This document shows positions 13,737 through 15,541 of a stretch of DNA of 15,541 nt, piece by piece. The notes beneath the pieces were generated by a model that worked only from the letters and a program-made list of their open reading frames with translations, was not told where the DNA came from and did not search any database. Location of the stretch: positions 1-15,541 of the forward strand of contig JAFNWZ010000057.1 of assembly GCA_017379255.1 (NCBI GenBank), read 5' to 3'. Numbering within the stretch: the stretch's first letter is position 1; each line of letters starts with the position of its first letter. The stretch comes from Akkermansia sp. GTDB taxonomy: Bacteria > Verrucomicrobiota > Verrucomicrobiia > Verrucomicrobiales > Akkermansiaceae. Made by a program: the position numbers and the translations under genes.

Positions 13737-13777
13737 AAGCCCTGATTTTCGTTCAAGAAAATCAGGGCTTTTTCTTT
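13737..13777 (+). terminator. Rho-independent terminator of the structured RNA
   Basis: A perfect 14-bp stem (13737-13750 / 13757-13770) with 6-nt loop GTTCAA is followed by TTTTTCTTT. It is about 10 nt after the proposed mature RNA end. Confidence 0.92.
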
Positions 13778-13913
13778 CTGTTCATTCACTGATTGCCAGA
13801 CGTTGCATAGGTGTAAGTACAGTAAATTGTGTAGATTTATAACGCTTTTGACCAGAAAGCATTATAGGTATTTAAGATAAGTTTAATATTTCGAAAAAAA
13901 TTGAAATAGAGGC

Positions 13914-13942
13914 TTGATTCAGAGCGGTTTTGTAAGTATAAT
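13914..13942 (+). promoter_or_regulatory. Promoter of the DUF805 genes
   Basis: TTGATT (13914-13919) and TATAAT (13937-13942) have a 17-nt spacer. Transcription should start near 13949, leaving a leader of about 8 nt with no Shine-Dalgarno. The rest of 13778-13913 is AT-rich, with nothing else recognised. Confidence 0.75.
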
Positions 13943-13956
13943 CTGCCTGTATCATT

Positions 13957-14748
13957 ATGAAAATTTACTATCTGAACAGTGAGAAGAAACCCGTTGGGCC
14001 GCACAGTAAAGAAGAGATTCTCTCCTTGAAAGAAACCGGGTTAATAAATGATGAGACACTTGCCGCCGTAGCTGGGGATAGTAAATGGAAGCCGTTATCG
14101 GAACTGCTCTCGGACTGTTCCACATGGAACACAGCAGAAAATTCCGGAAGCGAAATGAATTTGTGGCAATGTTTTAAAATGGCATTCCAGAAATATGCCG
14201 TATTCAGTGGACGTGCCAGCCGAAAAGAATTCTGGAGTTTTGTTCTTTTTTACATCATATTTAATTATGCGATTCATATTCCCATGAATCTAATGACCCG
14301 GCCAGTCACGGCCGCATACGAAGAAAAAATCAACGCCTGCGCTGATGAAGCTCCGCCTTCTGAAATTTTTGATCTGGTGGTCGAACTTTTGCAAGAGCCG
14401 ACTGTTCTCATTGCAAACGGAATTGGAATTTTCTACTGGCTTGTCATGCTGGTTCCTTTTCTCTCTCTGAGCGTACGCAGACTTCATGATACCGGCACAA
14501 AAGCGTGGGGTGTGATTGTTGGTAGTGTTTCATACATACTGATGATTGCTTCTACTTGTTTGCTGATTAAGTTTGTAATCCAGAATATCGACTTCTTGCA
14601 CTCCAACGTTGAACCGTTGTTTCCTTTAGTAATCAGTCTGGTTGGAGCATTTCTTTGCTTTATAGCTATCAGTATTTACTTGTTTATCAAAATGCTGCTT
14701 CCTGGTAACAAGGGTGAAAACAAGTATGGCGCCGAACCGAGAAACTGA
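13957..14748 (+). CDS. GYF_2-DUF805 inner-membrane protein (263 aa)
   Basis: Residues 1-50 (MKIYYLNSEKKPVGPHSKEEILSL...GDSKWKPLSEL) form a GYF_2-type domain, a small fold common at the N-terminus of membrane proteins in this group. After a polar linker, a DUF805 domain starts with the typical FSGRASRKEFWSFVLFYIIF (about 86-105) and has the hallmark VRRLHDTG (174-181). About four hydrophobic segments are visible, the last (CFIAISIYLFIKMLLPG) followed by the common ending GENKYG. DUF805 has no established biochemical role. The promoter at 13914-13942 gives a near-leaderless mRNA. A second DUF805 gene follows immediately. A parS-like 16-mer is embedded in the linker codons (STWNT). Confidence 0.9.
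   Translation: MKIYYLNSEKKPVGPHSKEEILSLKETGLINDETLAAVAGDSKWKPLSELLSDCSTWNTAENSGSEMNLWQCFKMAFQKYAVFSGRASRKEFWSFVLFYIIFNYAIHIPMNLMTRPVTAAYEEKINACADEAPPSEIFDLVVELLQEPTVLIANGIGIFYWLVMLVPFLSLSVRRLHDTGTKAWGVIVGSVSYILMIASTCLLIKFVIQNIDFLHSNVEPLFPLVISLVGAFLCFIAISIYLFIKMLLPGNKGENKYGAEPRN
14116..14131. other. parS: parS-like site 4, inside a coding sequence
   Basis: TGTTCCACATGGAACA is the same 16-mer as at 10257. It lies in the linker between the GYF_2 and DUF805 domains, where sequence constraint on the protein is low. Confidence 0.65.
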
Positions 14749-14749
14749 T

Positions 14750-15541
14750 ATGAGTTTGATGTCCGAAGATATGGCAGGGCAGGGGAGTGTACCCCCTGTG
14801 CCTGCTTTTAATATTCCGTGCGAAAAATGTAAAGCGGAAGTTTCCCTGGTAGATGGACAGATTCCGGTAACTTGCCCGCATTGCGGTTACCATCTTCGTC
14901 CACGGTCGGATTCAATGTGGAATCATTTTCTTTTCGTGCTTCGCTACCGTTATCTTGTCTGGCGAGGTAGAGCGACCCGAAAAGAATTCTGGAGTTTCAA
15001 TTTGTTCTCTTATATCATCTGGTTCTTGTTCCTGATTGGAATCTGCATGGTGATTGATTCCACAGTTCCAGAGTGTTCCTGTCCGGTAGGTCATTTAGGT
15101 GCTTTCGTGGTGGCATTGTGTTGCGCCCTTGTTGTGTATATTCCCTTAATTGCGATTCCTCAGACTTTTCTCATTGCGCGCCGTTTGCATGATATTGGCA
15201 TAAGTGGAATCACTGTTATTATTCAACTGGTTCTTGTAGCTCTTGTGTGTGGAGCCTTCATCTCAATTTTCTCAATCAAAGCAGTTGAGGAATATCCGAC
15301 TCACTCTTCAATAGTGACGGTTGATAATGAGGAAAATTCTGATGAACTTATCCATATTGTTGATGATGAGCTTGTGCATCCCCTTGATTTATCTGCTGAA
15401 AACGAACTCGCGATCACCGCGTTGTTCCGCGTACTGATGGAAGAGATCCCCGCCGACAGCGGCTCGTTTAAATGGGGCGGCACTACATCGCAGTCGTATT
15501 TCCCGAAAGACAACTCCGATTTCTTCGACGGTTGCGACCTC
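14750..15541 (+). CDS. Zinc-ribbon DUF805 membrane protein with long C-terminal extension, partial at 3' end
   Basis: The frame stays open to the window edge, so the C-terminus is missing. ATG 14750 follows the previous stop by one base (TGATATG); an in-frame ATG at 14726 would overlap the upstream gene, and ATGs at 14759 and 14771 are also possible. Numbered from 14750, CEKC (24-27) and CPHC (42-45) form a four-cysteine zinc ribbon. A DUF805 domain follows, with WRGRATRKEFWSF (71-83) and ARRLHDIG (143-150). About three membrane segments end near 176. Beyond this lies an acidic linker (VDNEENSDELIHIVDDEL) and a hydrophilic segment from about 217 (NELAITALFRVLMEEIP...) of GC-richer codon use that I do not recognise. 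With the previous gene it forms a tandem DUF805 pair with different N-terminal sensor-like domains. Confidence 0.85.
   Translation, partial: MSLMSEDMAGQGSVPPVPAFNIPCEKCKAEVSLVDGQIPVTCPHCGYHLRPRSDSMWNHFLFVLRYRYLVWRGRATRKEFWSFNLFSYIIWFLFLIGICMVIDSTVPECSCPVGHLGAFVVALCCALVVYIPLIAIPQTFLIARRLHDIGISGITVIIQLVLVALVCGAFISIFSIKAVEEYPTHSSIVTVDNEENSDELIHIVDDELVHPLDLSAENELAITALFRVLMEEIPADSGSFKWGGTTSQSYFPKDNSDFFDGCDL

Noticed and set aside
13570..13842. 90-aa open frame over the structured RNA
   Set aside because: It begins inside the proposed RNA and reads through the strong terminator at 13737-13777; no start signal or protein-like composition.

Overview
The window most likely comes from a chromosome of the Verrucomicrobiota or another PVC-group bacterium, possibly Akkermansia-like. 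This is inferred from gene content (a PF07399-type Na+/H+ antiporter, GYF_2-DUF805 membrane proteins, many small taxon-restricted lipoproteins), from a fairly GC-rich core, and from weak or absent Shine-Dalgarno sequences. No rRNA, tRNA, insertion sequence or CRISPR array is seen.

Layout. Positions 1-1200 are AT-rich and carry a 74-aa HTH-like protein behind a strong promoter plus an unrecognised 208-aa protein; this looks like accessory DNA. Positions 1200-1538 hold a compact foldable element and a terminator. From 13418 down to 1539 every recognised protein gene is on the minus strand. These are argS and a TPR protein; two related small lipoproteins; ribD; two tandem paralogous lipoproteins with a possible Cys-His-Asp papain/transglutaminase-like core; and a run of a RelE-like protein, an ABC-2 permease, a Sel1-repeat protein, the Na+/H+ antiporter and riboflavin synthase (ribE), which ends at a strong terminator. 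On the right, transcription switches to plus with a structured non-coding RNA (probably 6S RNA) and two tandem DUF805 membrane proteins. The second of these runs off the window.

The most striking signal is not a gene. Four 16-bp palindromes equal to, or one base from, the known bacterial parS sequence TGTTCCACGTGGAACA lie at 7532, 10257, 13479 and 14116. Between the first two, the intergenic gap 8591-8898 holds three exact TTATTCACA matches to the DnaA-box consensus, two one-off boxes, AT-rich stretches and an 11-bp inverted repeat. I read this as an origin-proximal centromere region with a candidate oriC, although dnaA, parA and parB are absent and gene orientation does not diverge at the gap. 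Three of the parS-like sites also sit a similar distance upstream of minus-strand promoters, so an operator role is a real alternative.

Several promoters (ribD, the 206-aa lipoprotein, argS, DUF805) place the predicted transcription start 0-8 nt before the start codon. The window therefore also shows a repeated leaderless or near-leaderless pattern, which helps to choose start codons.
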